This document shows, in pieces, positions 43,162-52,373 of a stretch of 62,328 nucleotides of DNA (the first letter of the stretch is position 1; every line of letters begins with the position of its first letter). The translations under genes were made by a program, and so were the position numbers. The notes under the pieces were generated by a model. That model worked only from the letters and a program-made list of their open reading frames with translations, was not told the origin of the DNA and ran no database searches. Origin of the DNA: Bryobacterales bacterium (GTDB lineage: Bacteria; Acidobacteriota; Terriglobia; Bryobacterales; Bryobacteraceae); assembly GCA_003135055.1 (NCBI GenBank), contig PLDF01000497.1, positions 1 through 62,328 on the forward strand. Reading direction: 5' to 3'.

Positions 43162-43959
43162 TCACTCCAGCTTAAACACTCGCTGGAGCTCGGGTTCGCC
43201 GTACTGCGCCCGGCCGGTATACACGATCAAATTGTCTAAGATGCGGGCAGTGCCGGAGCTATGGGTATGACCGCAAAGTACAGTCATCGTCTTTCCGGGG
43301 CGGTCTCGCATAATGGCGGCGAGCCGGTCTCCGACGGCTCTGCACGCAAAGTGCGGCAGGTAGTCGCCGCCGGAAATGCGGCCTTCGTGCCAGCATGACT
43401 CGCGAAATGGCGGCACATGCGTAAGAACGACGACATGGTTCGAACCTGCAAGCGCTTCACATGCCCGCCGTTCCAGGAATTCAGCAGCCTGATCGCCCAA
43501 CGCGTTGAGTTGCGCATAGCGTTCCCGCTTCTCTTGGCCGCGCAGTTCTGAGATGAGCAGGTAGTCGTTCAAGAGGACTTCGGAGCGGAAGAAATCGCCC
43601 AGGCGCCCGTCGGCCCATGAATCGTGCCCGGCCAAGGCGGTAGCCGCGGTTAGCGGGACGACTCCGCTTGCGGGAAGCCAGCGCAGCCAGCGGGACGCCG
43701 CCGCCTGGGCTGCAACAGCATCGCGAACCGCGGCGATGGATCCGCGATAGAAATCGTGATTGCCGAGTACGAAGTAAATAGGCATTTGCAGTTCGCGCTC
43801 GATCTCGGCAAGAAGCTGAGTCACCGAATCCGCCTCGCCAATGTCTCCACCGAGCAGAATTGCATCGAGATCCCGCTCGCGAAGCTGGGAGTAGAATGCG
43901 GTGCGCTTGCGGGGCGGTACAAAGTTCAGATGTAGGTCGGTTAGCCAGCCGATTCGCAA
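43162..43959 (-). CDS. Calcineurin-like metallophosphoesterase
   Basis: A 265-residue cytoplasmic metallophosphoesterase. The five motifs of the family are all present: LTDLHLNF (D-x-H), LGGDIGE, LGNHDFYR, VLTHVPPF and CGHTHSSG, giving the two-metal site. It could act on phosphodiesters, nucleotides or Ap4A-like substrates, which the sequence does not settle. The start is uncertain: the TTG at 43959 begins directly at the first strand (RIGWLTDLHL), while an ATG at 44112 adds 51 unconserved residues containing a short tandem repeat (GGCGTCGTTGCAA-like) and would leave only 11 bp to the divergent gene. Confidence 0.82.
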   Translation of the reverse strand: MRIGWLTDLHLNFVPPRKRTAFYSQLRERDLDAILLGGDIGEADSVTQLLAEIERELQMPIYFVLGNHDFYRGSIAAVRDAVAAQAAASRWLRWLPASGVVPLTAATALAGHDSWADGRLGDFFRSEVLLNDYLLISELRGQEKRERYAQLNALGDQAAEFLERRACEALAGSNHVVVLTHVPPFRESCWHEGRISGGDYLPHFACRAVGDRLAAIMRDRPGKTMTVLCGHTHSSGTARILDNLIVYTGRAQYGEPELQRVFKLE

Positions 43960-44123
43960 GTCAACCAGTATACGGCAAACAGCGTCGTTGCAAGGCGTCG
44001 TTGCAAGTTGTCGCCACTGTTGCGGTTCATTGGTGGCCGAACTCACCTGGAATAGCGCCGCCGTCCCGATCATGTTCGGATTCACAGGGTTCGGGTAGCC
44101 ACATTCCGGCATATGATCGAGTC

Positions 44124-44708
44124 ATGCTCCAATTCCGCCGTCAGGGCTTCTCGCACGCCACCGGCCGCCGCGAATTTCTCGCCACCGCGGGTGCGATTCT
44201 CTCGGGCGGTCTTCCCATCTTCGGCGACGAGGGGCCGAAGCAGATCCTGATCTTCCGGCACGCGGAAAAGAACGACGACAAATCGGACATCCACCTCAAC
44301 GCCCGCGGCTATGCCCGCGCCGCCGCGCTGCCCACGCTGTTTCCATCGCGCTTCGACACGCCGGAATTTCTATTCGCTTCGAAAGAGTCGGCGCACAGCA
44401 ACCGGCCCTTGGAAACGATAACGCCTCTTGCCAGGGCGCTGCGGTTGAAGATCGACAACACCTTCACCAATGAAGATTACGCGGGGCTGGCGAGGCACGT
44501 GCTCGGGAAGCCGGTCCACGCCGGCAAGACGGTGCTGATCTGCTGGCATCACGGCAACATCCCCGCGCTGGCCCGCGCTCTTGGCATCAAGGACGCGCCC
44601 ACGCCTTGGCCGGAAATGCAGTTCGACCGTGTTTGGCGCATCACCTTCGCGGATGGCGTGGCGGCGTTGACCGATTTGCCGCAGCGCCTGCTTCCGGGCG
44701 ATTCGTAG
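44124..44708 (+). CDS. Exported histidine phosphatase-superfamily protein
   Basis: A 194-residue protein with a twin-arginine signal (GRREFLATAGAILSGG) and the phosphohistidine motif ILIFRHAEKND, followed later by the second catalytic His region LICWHHGNIPALARAL. The fold is that of the phosphoglycerate mutase/SixA branch. RHAEK variants of this kind are common in exported proteins of environmental bacteria; their substrate is unknown. The ATG at 44124 was chosen since the longer frame overlaps the divergent phosphoesterase gene. Its promoter would lie in the 164 bp shared with that gene if the short start of the latter is right. Confidence 0.78.
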   Translation: MLQFRRQGFSHATGRREFLATAGAILSGGLPIFGDEGPKQILIFRHAEKNDDKSDIHLNARGYARAAALPTLFPSRFDTPEFLFASKESAHSNRPLETITPLARALRLKIDNTFTNEDYAGLARHVLGKPVHAGKTVLICWHHGNIPALARALGIKDAPTPWPEMQFDRVWRITFADGVAALTDLPQRLLPGDS

Positions 44709-44756
44709 AGGGAACGAGGTGCGGCGCCGTGGCGTTATGCATGGCGGCGCCTGGCG

Positions 44757-44880
44757 TCATTCATACCGTAATGCGGCCCGCGGGTCGATTTTCGACGCTC
44801 TCCTGCTGGGCCACCAGACCGCAGCCAGCAGCAGCAGAATCCCCGCCGCCACGGCTGCAAACGTCGCCACATCGAGCGAA
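44757..44880 (-). pseudogene. C-terminal fragment of an ADOP/FtsX permease
   Basis: The minus strand encodes LDVATFAAVAAGILLLLAAV then WWPSRRASKIDPRAALRYE, the final helix and conserved tail of FtsX/ADOP permeases. The frame upstream is unrelated, so only ~40 codons remain of a lost gene. Confidence 0.8.
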
Positions 44881-45191
44881 CCATCGAAGTTCGATAGGTT
44901 GGACGGCGATGGGAGCGGTTGGTTAGTTCCCGTTATAGGCCCCAACGAGAATCTGGTTCTCGTTGTGTTCGCAAGTGGAACTCCACATTTCGCGAGGGTT
45001 CCGCGAAAGGGCACTGGATAACGCTTGAAGAGCACCGTCAACGGCGCCTTGAGTTGCACGCGGCGCTGGACGAGTGGTAGCGGATCGGTCCGATCGCACC
45101 CGTGCCCGGTAAGCTCGGCGCCGCAACGGCTCAATCTTGGCAAGTTGGTGCTTAAACGTTGTCGGGATTTCCTGGCTCGGCCGCGAAATCC

Positions 45192-45266
45192 CGCTCCCTC
45201 ACGGTCGCGGCTCTGTCTCGGCTGCGTGCGTCTGCAAATAGTTACGGAGCCGCGACCGTACTACGG
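45192..45266. repeat. Facing pair of CGCTCCCT-N-ACGGTCGCGGCTC repeats
   Basis: A direct copy at 45192-45213 and a shorter inverted copy near 45246-45266 (GGAGCCGCGACCGTA) with ~33 bp between, so the pair can fold back on itself. Confidence 0.65.
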
Positions 45267-45473
45267 GATGGACGTTTCCTCGTCAGGCTGGAAACAATTG
45301 TTACATCACGGTGACGCTCAGAAGTTTGTATGCTAATGGAACATCGGCAGCCGGCATCGCGTATGGCTTCGGAAGGAGACTCCGTGAACGCAAGATTTTT
45401 TGGCCCGGCTGTCGAAAATGCGCGGTGTCGAACGATATCACTGTGACGGAATCGCGAGAAGAGAGGTACGGTC

Positions 45474-47981
45474 ATGACTGGGACAAACGCAGAACAATTG
45501 GATTTACTCGGAGCTGTCGGAATCTTTTGGCGCGACGTGAAGTACGCCGTCCGCTCGCTAGCCAAAGCTAAGGGGCTTACCATTACAGTGGTCCTGACGC
45601 TGGCGCTCGGAATCGGCGCCAATGCCGCTATCTTCACCCTGGTCCGCGGGGTCCTGTTGCGGCCGCTGGTGAATCGCGACGAAAACCGGCTGATTTACAT
45701 CCGGCAGAGCGCGCGGGGCGTGGGCACGGAGGATGCCGCGTTTTCCGTGCCGGAAATTCAGGACCTGCGGCAGCGCATCAAATCGGTGAGCGAGATCGGC
45801 GATTTCTCCACGATCGGCTTCACCATGAACGGGCTGGGCGAGCCGCGCGAGGTGCAGGCGGGGGTCGTCGGCGGCAGCTACTTCGACGTGATGGGTCTGC
45901 ATCCGGTGCTTGGACGGCTGCTCGATATGCGGGACGACGGCCCGGCCGCCGCCGGCGCCGTGGTTCTGACGTATCGCTTCTGGACCACCGTGCTGAAGAG
46001 CGACCCGTCGGTGCTGGGAAAAGTCGTCAGGCTGGAATCGTTCGGACCGCGTACCGCGACCGTCGTCGGGGTGCTCGAACCATCCATCCCGTATCCCGCC
46101 GAGACCGAGATCATCGCCAACGTGGTGACCAGTCCTCACCACCTGTCGGCGACGATGGTGACGGGCCGGATCCATCGCATGACCGAGCTGTTTGGCCGGC
46201 TGGCCCCCGGCGCGACGCTGGAGCAGGCCCGCACCGAGCTGAGCGTGGCGCACGGCGCCATGATGAAGCAGAATCCCGAGGCGTATCCCGCCAAGGCGGA
46301 TTTCCGCATTGACGCGGCGCTTCTGCGCGACCAGATTACATCCAAAGCCAGGACCGTGCTTTGGGTGCTGCTGGCCGCGTCGGGATTGGTCTTCATCATC
46401 GCCTGTTCCAACGTGGCCAACCTGATTTTGGCGCGGACGATTCGCCGCGAAGGTGAGCTGGTGGTGCGGGCGGCGCTGGGCGCCAGCACCGCGGCGCTGC
46501 GGCGCGTCCTGCTGGCGGAAAGCCTTCTGCTCTGCGGCGCGGGAGCGGCGCTGGGCGTGCTGAGCGCGCGGCCCATGGTGGCGATTCTGGCGCGGTACGC
46601 ATCCCGGTTCTCGGTCCGCGCGCTCGATTTGACGGTCGACTCCAGCATGCTGTGGGTGGCCGCCGGACTGGCGCTGGCCGCGGCGGTGCTGCTGGCGTTT
46701 GTGCCGCGCCTGCCGTCCGGCGACGGGCCGAACGGAATCAGCCTGTCGAATGGGAGCGTGCGGGTGACCGGCGGCGGGACGCGGCGTCTGCGGGCTTTCG
46801 CGGTTACCCAGATCGCCGCTTCCTTTGTCCTGCTGGCGGGCGCCGCCATGCTGCTCACGACGCTGCTCGCGCTTCAGGCGGTCCAGACCGGCATCGACAC
46901 GCGCCGCGTGCTCGCGATCAACGTGCCCGTACTCTCGTATGGGCGGACGGAAGGCCAGGTGGTGGACTTCTACAAAGAGGCGATGCGGAAAGTACACGAG
47001 TTGCCGGGCGTGGACGGCGTCGCTTTAGGCATGCTCACGCCGTGGCGCGAAGGAGGCAACTTCGGCCCCGGCTTCCAATTCACGGCCGAAGGTTACGTTC
47101 GCCCGACGGCGGATGACGATCCGCGCGGCCAATTCCGCATCGTGTCGCCCGGATTTTTCGCCTCGCTCGGCGTGCCGATGATCGCCGGCCGCGATTTCAA
47201 CGATATCGACCGCAAAGACAGCGAGCCGGTGACTATCATCAGCCAAAGCGTGGCGCGGCGGATGTTTCCGAACCAGGAGGCGCTCAATCGGCGTCTCACC
47301 TTGACGGATCCGATCATGAAATTTATCGGCATGAAGCCGACGCCGATGCGCATCGTCGGAATTGCCGCGGACATCGACGATAATCACCTGGTTCCGCAGC
47401 CGACCCTGACTGTGTATACCCCGTTCGGACAGGGACCGCTTTTCGGAGGGCGCCTCTTCGTCCACGTTCGAGGGGATCCGTATGCTCTGATCAACCCGAT
47501 CACGCGGACCATCCGCAACCTCTCGGTGGACCAGCCGGTGGAGCGCGCCGCTACGCTGGAAGATGTCCGCGCGGAGGTGCTGACGCCGGATCGGTTGAAC
47601 GCCATGGTTTTCGGCGGTTTCGCCCTGGTGGCGCTGACAATCGCGGTGATCGGCGTGGCGGGCGTACTGGCATTTTCGGTGAGCGCGCGGACGCGCGAAT
47701 TCGGCATCCGGCTGGCGATCGGGTCGCAGCCGCGGCATCTGCTCGGGCGGGTGATCGCGGAGGGCACGGCGATCACGGCTATGGGGATTGGCGCCGGATT
47801 GGCGTGCGGGCTCGCGCTACAGCGACTGGCCGGCAGTTATTTCGAGACTGTGCGAATGCCGGGGGCGTGGGTCATGGTTGGGGCGGCGGGCGTATTGCTG
47901 GCAGCGGCCGTGATTGCGTCCGCATGGCCGGCGATGCGAGCCGCGCGCGTGGATGTGATTCAAGCTCTACGCGCGGACTAG
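45474..47981 (+). CDS. ADOP-type FtsX/MacB permease (third copy)
   Basis: An 835-residue permease with the duplicated MacB/FtsX layout: opening FWRDVKYAVRSLAKAKGLTI, first helix VLTLALGIGANAAIFTLV, a periplasmic domain, FtsX block with IIACSNVANLILARTIRREG ELVVRAALG, a second half with FAVTQIAASFVLLAGAAML, and the tail ASAWPAMRAARVDVIQALRAD. It lacks the prefix domain and no ATPase or PadR gene is adjacent, so it appears to stand alone. The GC-rich sequence and strict family motifs suggest it is intact. Its relation to the tail fragment just upstream (same family, opposite strand) points to past duplication or rearrangement here. Confidence 0.92.
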   Translation: MTGTNAEQLDLLGAVGIFWRDVKYAVRSLAKAKGLTITVVLTLALGIGANAAIFTLVRGVLLRPLVNRDENRLIYIRQSARGVGTEDAAFSVPEIQDLRQRIKSVSEIGDFSTIGFTMNGLGEPREVQAGVVGGSYFDVMGLHPVLGRLLDMRDDGPAAAGAVVLTYRFWTTVLKSDPSVLGKVVRLESFGPRTATVVGVLEPSIPYPAETEIIANVVTSPHHLSATMVTGRIHRMTELFGRLAPGATLEQARTELSVAHGAMMKQNPEAYPAKADFRIDAALLRDQITSKARTVLWVLLAASGLVFIIACSNVANLILARTIRREGELVVRAALGASTAALRRVLLAESLLLCGAGAALGVLSARPMVAILARYASRFSVRALDLTVDSSMLWVAAGLALAAAVLLAFVPRLPSGDGPNGISLSNGSVRVTGGGTRRLRAFAVTQIAASFVLLAGAAMLLTTLLALQAVQTGIDTRRVLAINVPVLSYGRTEGQVVDFYKEAMRKVHELPGVDGVALGMLTPWREGGNFGPGFQFTAEGYVRPTADDDPRGQFRIVSPGFFASLGVPMIAGRDFNDIDRKDSEPVTIISQSVARRMFPNQEALNRRLTLTDPIMKFIGMKPTPMRIVGIAADIDDNHLVPQPTLTVYTPFGQGPLFGGRLFVHVRGDPYALINPITRTIRNLSVDQPVERAATLEDVRAEVLTPDRLNAMVFGGFALVALTIAVIGVAGVLAFSVSARTREFGIRLAIGSQPRHLLGRVIAEGTAITAMGIGAGLACGLALQRLAGSYFETVRMPGAWVMVGAAGVLLAAAVIASAWPAMRAARVDVIQALRAD

Positions 47982-48353
47982 TACAGTGACCGCGTTTTGA
48001 ACTTTTGCCGGCGGACACGCCCTCACAGGCGTGGCTCTTCGTTCCACGTCGGGAGTTTCTACATTCCGATCAAGCCGGATGTAAGGTGGTGTGAGGCGGG
48101 ACATCGTTTTTTGTCGTCTGTTACCGAGGGCCTTCGGCCCGCGAAATTTCATGAAAAACCCCGTGGCGCTCAGGGAATTTCCCGATATGCGAGGTGGTTT
48201 TTCGACCCTGTCGAGCGGCCTGACTTAGCGAAAGATGACAGACCACACAAGGCGATGGTCTGTCCTACCAAGCAGCCGGTGAAATGCGCCCGCATCCGGA
48301 CGTTGCGAGCAACCCATCCCATCCGCTGGGGCTGATCGTGGATAATTGGGGAT
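47982..48353. repeat. Repeat element with core inverted relative to the 2.1-kb copy
   Basis: A left flank (48058-48097) shared with 2102-2139, then TTTTTTGTCGTCTGT (ending ~48121), a 117-bp core (48122-48238) and the right end with GTCTGTCCTAC (48258-48268). The core matches the reverse complement of 2181-2297, whereas both flanks match directly. No gene is present in the rest of this gap. Confidence 0.8.
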
Positions 48354-51300
48354 ATGAAGCGGATGGCGGTTTGGCTGTGTCTCGCAGCCGGACTCCGCGG
48401 GCAACCCGCCGCAGTTCCCTGGAGCGGTTACGCGCACGACCCGCAACACACCGGGCTTTCCACCGTTGGCGCGCAGCGGCTGGAGCAGATCAAGTGGACC
48501 ACCCCGGTCGACCTGGTACTGCAGGGCGCCTCGGGCCCCTTATATATTCACTACGGATCGCCTCTGGTGACGGCGGGAAATACGGTGCTGGTTCCGGTGC
48601 GGACCAGCACGTCGAACACTTACCGTGTGGAAGCGCATAGCGGGGCGAACGGAACGCTTCTCTACACGCTCACCAGCGATTTTACTCCGCCTCCCCACAA
48701 CTGGATTCCCAGTTATGGCCCGGCGCTGAGCCAGGGCACGCGGCTGTATTATCCCGGCGCGGGAGGCACCGTCTACTATCGCGACCAGCCGGATTCCGCC
48801 AGCGGACCCTCCGGCCAAATCGCTTTCTACGGCAACGCCCTTTATGCCGCCAACCAGGCGGCCTTTGCCGGCAGCGTCATGATCTCAACGCCGATTACCG
48901 CCGACGCCAACGGCAACATCTACTTTGGATTCGACGTGGTGGGATCGAACCCCGCCGGTCTGACGAGCGGCCTGGCGCGGATCGGCGCCGACGGGTCGGG
49001 ATCGTGGATCGGCGCCTCCGCCGCGGCCCAGGGCGATCCTTCGATCGTCGAAGTGGCCATGAATTGCGCGCCCGCCGTCAGCAACGACGGCAGCACCCTG
49101 TACTTCGGCGTTTCCAATGGGGGCGGTTACCTGGTTTCGGTCAACAGCACGACCCTGGCGCCCATTGCGCGCATCCGCCTGAAGGACCCCGAGACCGGGC
49201 TCGACGCGCTGGTGATGGACGACAGCTCGGCCTCCCCTACCGTGGGTCCGGACGGCGACGTCTACTACGGCGTTTTCGAATCGACGTGCTGCACCAATGA
49301 CGACCGCGGCTGGCTGCTGCATTTCGACGCCGCGCTGGCGAACATCAAGACTCCCGGCGCCTTCGGTTGGGACACGACGGCTTCGGTAGTGCCGGCCAGC
49401 CTGGTTCCCTCATATCACGGCGCTTCCTCTTATCTGCTCTTCACCAAGTACAACAACTACCTGGGAGTGGGACCCGGCGGGAACGGCCATAACAAAATTG
49501 CCGTGCTGGATCCGAACGGCACGGAGATCGACCCGATTACGGGCGCCACGGTCATGCTGGAAGCGATCACGATTTTGGGGCCCACGCTCGACCCTGCGGG
49601 CAACACCAACGGAAGCGTGCGCGAGTGGTGCATCAATAGCGCCGCCATCGACCCGTTCGCCGCCTCGGCCATCGCCAACAGCGAGGATGGCGTAGTCTAC
49701 CGTTGGGATTTCGCCAGCAACTCATTCACCCAACAGGTACGCTTGACCGCGGGCGTAGGCGAGGCTTACACCCCCACGGCTATCGGCGCCGATGGTACGG
49801 CCTACGCCATCAACGACGCCGGCCTTTTTGCGGTGGGCCAGGCATCCAGCCCGACCATTACGGCGAGCCACTCCGGCAGTTTCATCGAGGGACAGAGCGG
49901 GGCCGTCTACACGCTGACCGTGACCAACAGCGGATCGGGCACGACCAATGGAAGCGTCACGGTGATCGATACGTTGCCGGCGAGTCTGACCGCCACGTCG
50001 ATCGCCGGCCCCGGATGGGCTTGCACGCAGCCCGCCGGACCATGCACGCGAAGCGACGCGCTGCCGACAGGCGCCAGTTACCCCGCAATCACGCTCACCG
50101 TGAACGTGGCGGCGAATGCCCCGTCCACGGCGACTAATACGGCTACGGTATCGAGCGACGGCGCCGTCAACTCAGTGAACGCCACGGCCAGCGATGTGAC
50201 GAACATCCTCACTCCGCAGCCGGTTCTGAGCATCGCGAAGATGCACAGCGGGAACTTCACCCAGGGGCAGAACGGGGCGACTTACAGTGTCACGGTGTCG
50301 GACACGGCCGGTGCGGGCCCGACCAGCGGGCCGGTCACCATGACAGAGACGGCGCCTCAGGGGATGGCCCTGGCCGGGATGTCCGGTTCGGGATGGACGT
50401 GCCCAGGCGGCGGAAACACCTGCACACGCAGCGACGCGCTGGCAGGGGGAGCGAGCTACCCAACGATCACGGTGACGGTCAACGTGGCGGCCATGGCTGC
50501 TTCGCCGCAAGTGAACTCGGTGAGCGTGTCGGGCGGCGGATCGGCGACGGCTAGCGCTACGGACAGCACGATCGTTCAGCCGCCGCCGAGCGCGGTATCG
50601 GTCACGCCGAGCAGCGGGACCGGAGCGCAGCAGACCTTCGCTTTAAATTACGCCGATCCGAGCGGGGCTACGGACCTGGCAGATGTGTGGGTGTGGTTCA
50701 CCGCGAATTTCAACACGGTGTCGTCGGCCAATTCCTGCATTGCCTACTACGCCAGGGCCACGAACCTGATATTCCTGCTCAACGACGCCGGCACGGCTTA
50801 TACCTCCGCGGCGCCTGGGGCCGCGGTGACGCTGAGCAACAGTCAGTGCTCCGTGAATGCGGCGGCGGCAAGCGTGACCGCGTCGGGGACGAATCTGATT
50901 TTGAACCTGCCGGTGACGTTCGCGGCAGCGTACGCCGGGGCGAAGAGCATCTACATGTTTGCGTCGGGGTCGAGCGCGAACAGCGGATGGCAGGCGATGG
51001 GAACTTGGACTGTGCCTGGCGCCGTCGCAACGGTGAGTGCGGTGTCGGTGACGCCCAGCAGCGGGTCGGGAGCGCAGCAGACGTTCGCGCTAGAGTACGC
51101 CGATTCGCTGGGGGCCACGGACCTGACGACGGTGTGGGTCTGGTTCACCGCGAATTTCAATACGGTGTCGTCGGCCAATTCCTGCCTGCTTTACTACGCC
51201 AGGGCCACGAACCTATTATTCCTGCTCAATGACGCCGGCACGGCTTATTCCTCCGTCACTCCTGGAGTGTTTACGACTGGCGCGGCACTGACGCTGAGCA

Positions 51301-52373
51301 ACAGTCAGTGCTCCGTGAACGCGTCGGCGGCGAGCGTCACGCCGTCTGGGACGAATCTGACCGTGAACCTGCTAATGACGTTTACCGCGGCGTACGCCGG
51401 AACCAAGAGTATCTACATGTTTGCGGCCGGGTCGAGCGCCAACAGCGGATGGCAGTCGCTGGGAAGTTGGACTGTGCCTGCGGGATCGGCGCCGGCGCCA
51501 GTGTCAGTGACGCCCAACGGCGCTTCGGGCGCCAGCCAGACGTTCGCGTTAGAGTACGCCGATCCGCTGGGGGCCACGGACCTGTCGGCGGTGTGGGTCT
51601 GGTTCACATCGACTTTCAATACGGTGTCGTCCGCCAATTCCTGCATTGCCTACTACGCCAGGGCTACCAACCAGATACTCCTGATCAACGACGCGGGCAC
51701 GGCTTATTCTTCCGCGACGCCTGATTCGCCAGTGACGCTGAGCAACAGTAATTGCTCCATCAATGCAGCGGCGGCGAGCGTCACGTTGTCGGGGACGGAC
51801 CTTACAGTGAACCTGCCGGTGACGTTCGCAGCGGGGTTCGCCGGAGCGAAGAGCATCTTCATGTTTGCGTTGGGGTCGAGCGCCAATAGCGGGTGGCAGT
51901 CGATGGGAACTTGGACTGTGCCTTTGTCATCGGCGCCAGTGCCGGTATCGGTGACGCCGGGCAGCGGGTCGGGCGCCAGCCAGACGTTTGCGTTCCTGTA
52001 CGCCGACGCGCTTGGGTCCACGGACCTAACGAACGTGTGGGTCTGGTTCACCTCGACTTTCAATACGGTCTCATCCGCCAATTCCTGCATTGCCTACTAC
52101 GCGAGTGCTACCAACCAGATAAACCTGATCAACGACGCCGGTACGGCTATTCTGTCGTCCGCGACTCCCGGGGCGGCAGTGACGCTGAGCAACAGTCAGT
52201 GCTCGATCAACATGGCGACGGCGAGCATCGTGACGTCGGGGATGAATCTGACGGTGAACCTGCCGGTGACGTTCACGGGGGCGTACGCCGGAGCGAAGGG
52301 CATCTTCATGTATGCGTCGGGGTTGAGCGCCAACAGCGGATGGCAGTCGATGGGTACTTGGACTGTGCCGTAA
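48354..52373 (+). CDS. Secreted propeller-DUF11-tandem repeat protein
   Basis: A 1339-residue secreted protein. Signal peptide MKRMAVWLCLAAGLRGQ; residues ~25-500 form a PQQ-like beta-propeller region (HDPQHTGLSTVGAQRLEQIK, GPDGDVYYGVF); two DUF11 domains at ~503-618 and ~624-743; then four tandem repeats of 142-153 residues starting at nt 50595, 51042, 51501 and 51945. Each repeat has VSVTP at its start, VWVWFT, SSANSC, YYARATN, NDAGTA, LSNSQC and SGWQSMGTWTVP at its end, with two conserved cysteines. The second repeat carries a six-residue insertion. The protein is likely extracellular and adhesive or surface-binding; no catalytic site was seen. The same domains recur in the gene running off the window. 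Confidence 0.85.
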   Translation: MKRMAVWLCLAAGLRGQPAAVPWSGYAHDPQHTGLSTVGAQRLEQIKWTTPVDLVLQGASGPLYIHYGSPLVTAGNTVLVPVRTSTSNTYRVEAHSGANGTLLYTLTSDFTPPPHNWIPSYGPALSQGTRLYYPGAGGTVYYRDQPDSASGPSGQIAFYGNALYAANQAAFAGSVMISTPITADANGNIYFGFDVVGSNPAGLTSGLARIGADGSGSWIGASAAAQGDPSIVEVAMNCAPAVSNDGSTLYFGVSNGGGYLVSVNSTTLAPIARIRLKDPETGLDALVMDDSSASPTVGPDGDVYYGVFESTCCTNDDRGWLLHFDAALANIKTPGAFGWDTTASVVPASLVPSYHGASSYLLFTKYNNYLGVGPGGNGHNKIAVLDPNGTEIDPITGATVMLEAITILGPTLDPAGNTNGSVREWCINSAAIDPFAASAIANSEDGVVYRWDFASNSFTQQVRLTAGVGEAYTPTAIGADGTAYAINDAGLFAVGQASSPTITASHSGSFIEGQSGAVYTLTVTNSGSGTTNGSVTVIDTLPASLTATSIAGPGWACTQPAGPCTRSDALPTGASYPAITLTVNVAANAPSTATNTATVSSDGAVNSVNATASDVTNILTPQPVLSIAKMHSGNFTQGQNGATYSVTVSDTAGAGPTSGPVTMTETAPQGMALAGMSGSGWTCPGGGNTCTRSDALAGGASYPTITVTVNVAAMAASPQVNSVSVSGGGSATASATDSTIVQPPPSAVSVTPSSGTGAQQTFALNYADPSGATDLADVWVWFTANFNTVSSANSCIAYYARATNLIFLLNDAGTAYTSAAPGAAVTLSNSQCSVNAAAASVTASGTNLILNLPVTFAAAYAGAKSIYMFASGSSANSGWQAMGTWTVPGAVATVSAVSVTPSSGSGAQQTFALEYADSLGATDLTTVWVWFTANFNTVSSANSCLLYYARATNLLFLLNDAGTAYSSVTPGVFTTGAALTLSNSQCSVNASAASVTPSGTNLTVNLLMTFTAAYAGTKSIYMFAAGSSANSGWQSLGSWTVPAGSAPAPVSVTPNGASGASQTFALEYADPLGATDLSAVWVWFTSTFNTVSSANSCIAYYARATNQILLINDAGTAYSSATPDSPVTLSNSNCSINAAAASVTLSGTDLTVNLPVTFAAGFAGAKSIFMFALGSSANSGWQSMGTWTVPLSSAPVPVSVTPGSGSGASQTFAFLYADALGSTDLTNVWVWFTSTFNTVSSANSCIAYYASATNQINLINDAGTAILSSATPGAAVTLSNSQCSINMATASIVTSGMNLTVNLPVTFTGAYAGAKGIFMYASGLSANSGWQSMGTWTVP
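50595..52370 (+). repeat. Tandem ~148-codon repeats, first array
   Basis: Four units beginning at 50595, 51042, 51501 and 51945 (periods 447, 459 and 444 bp; last unit 426 bp to the stop). Conserved DNA blocks such as GGGGCCACGGACCTG and GTGTGGGTCTGGTTCACC recur in every unit. Confidence 0.9.

Larger units (their letters stand above)
44709..45473. other. Intergenic region with an ADOP tail fragment and repeats
   Basis: No intact gene. It holds the ADOP fragment (44757-44880), a 9-bp-arm hairpin CAACGAGAA-tctgg-TTCTCGTTG (44944-44966), a TTTCGCG...CGCGAAA hairpin near 44988-45011, and two copies of the ACGGTCGCGGCTC repeat facing each other (45192-45213 and ~45246-45266). The last 150 bp lead into the permease gene. 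Confidence 0.6.

Noticed and set aside
44757..45143. 128-codon minus-strand frame as an intact gene
   Set aside because: Only its last ~40 codons are related to anything (an FtsX tail); the start lies in repeat-derived sequence.
45474..47981. Treating the permease as a MacB exporter subunit with ATPase
   Set aside because: There is no ABC ATPase domain or gene nearby; the duplicated layout fits an ADOP.
50595..52373. Regular DNA repeats that could suggest a CRISPR or satellite array
   Set aside because: The period is 444-459 bp, always a multiple of three, and the units are in one reading frame with conserved protein motifs, so these are protein domain repeats.
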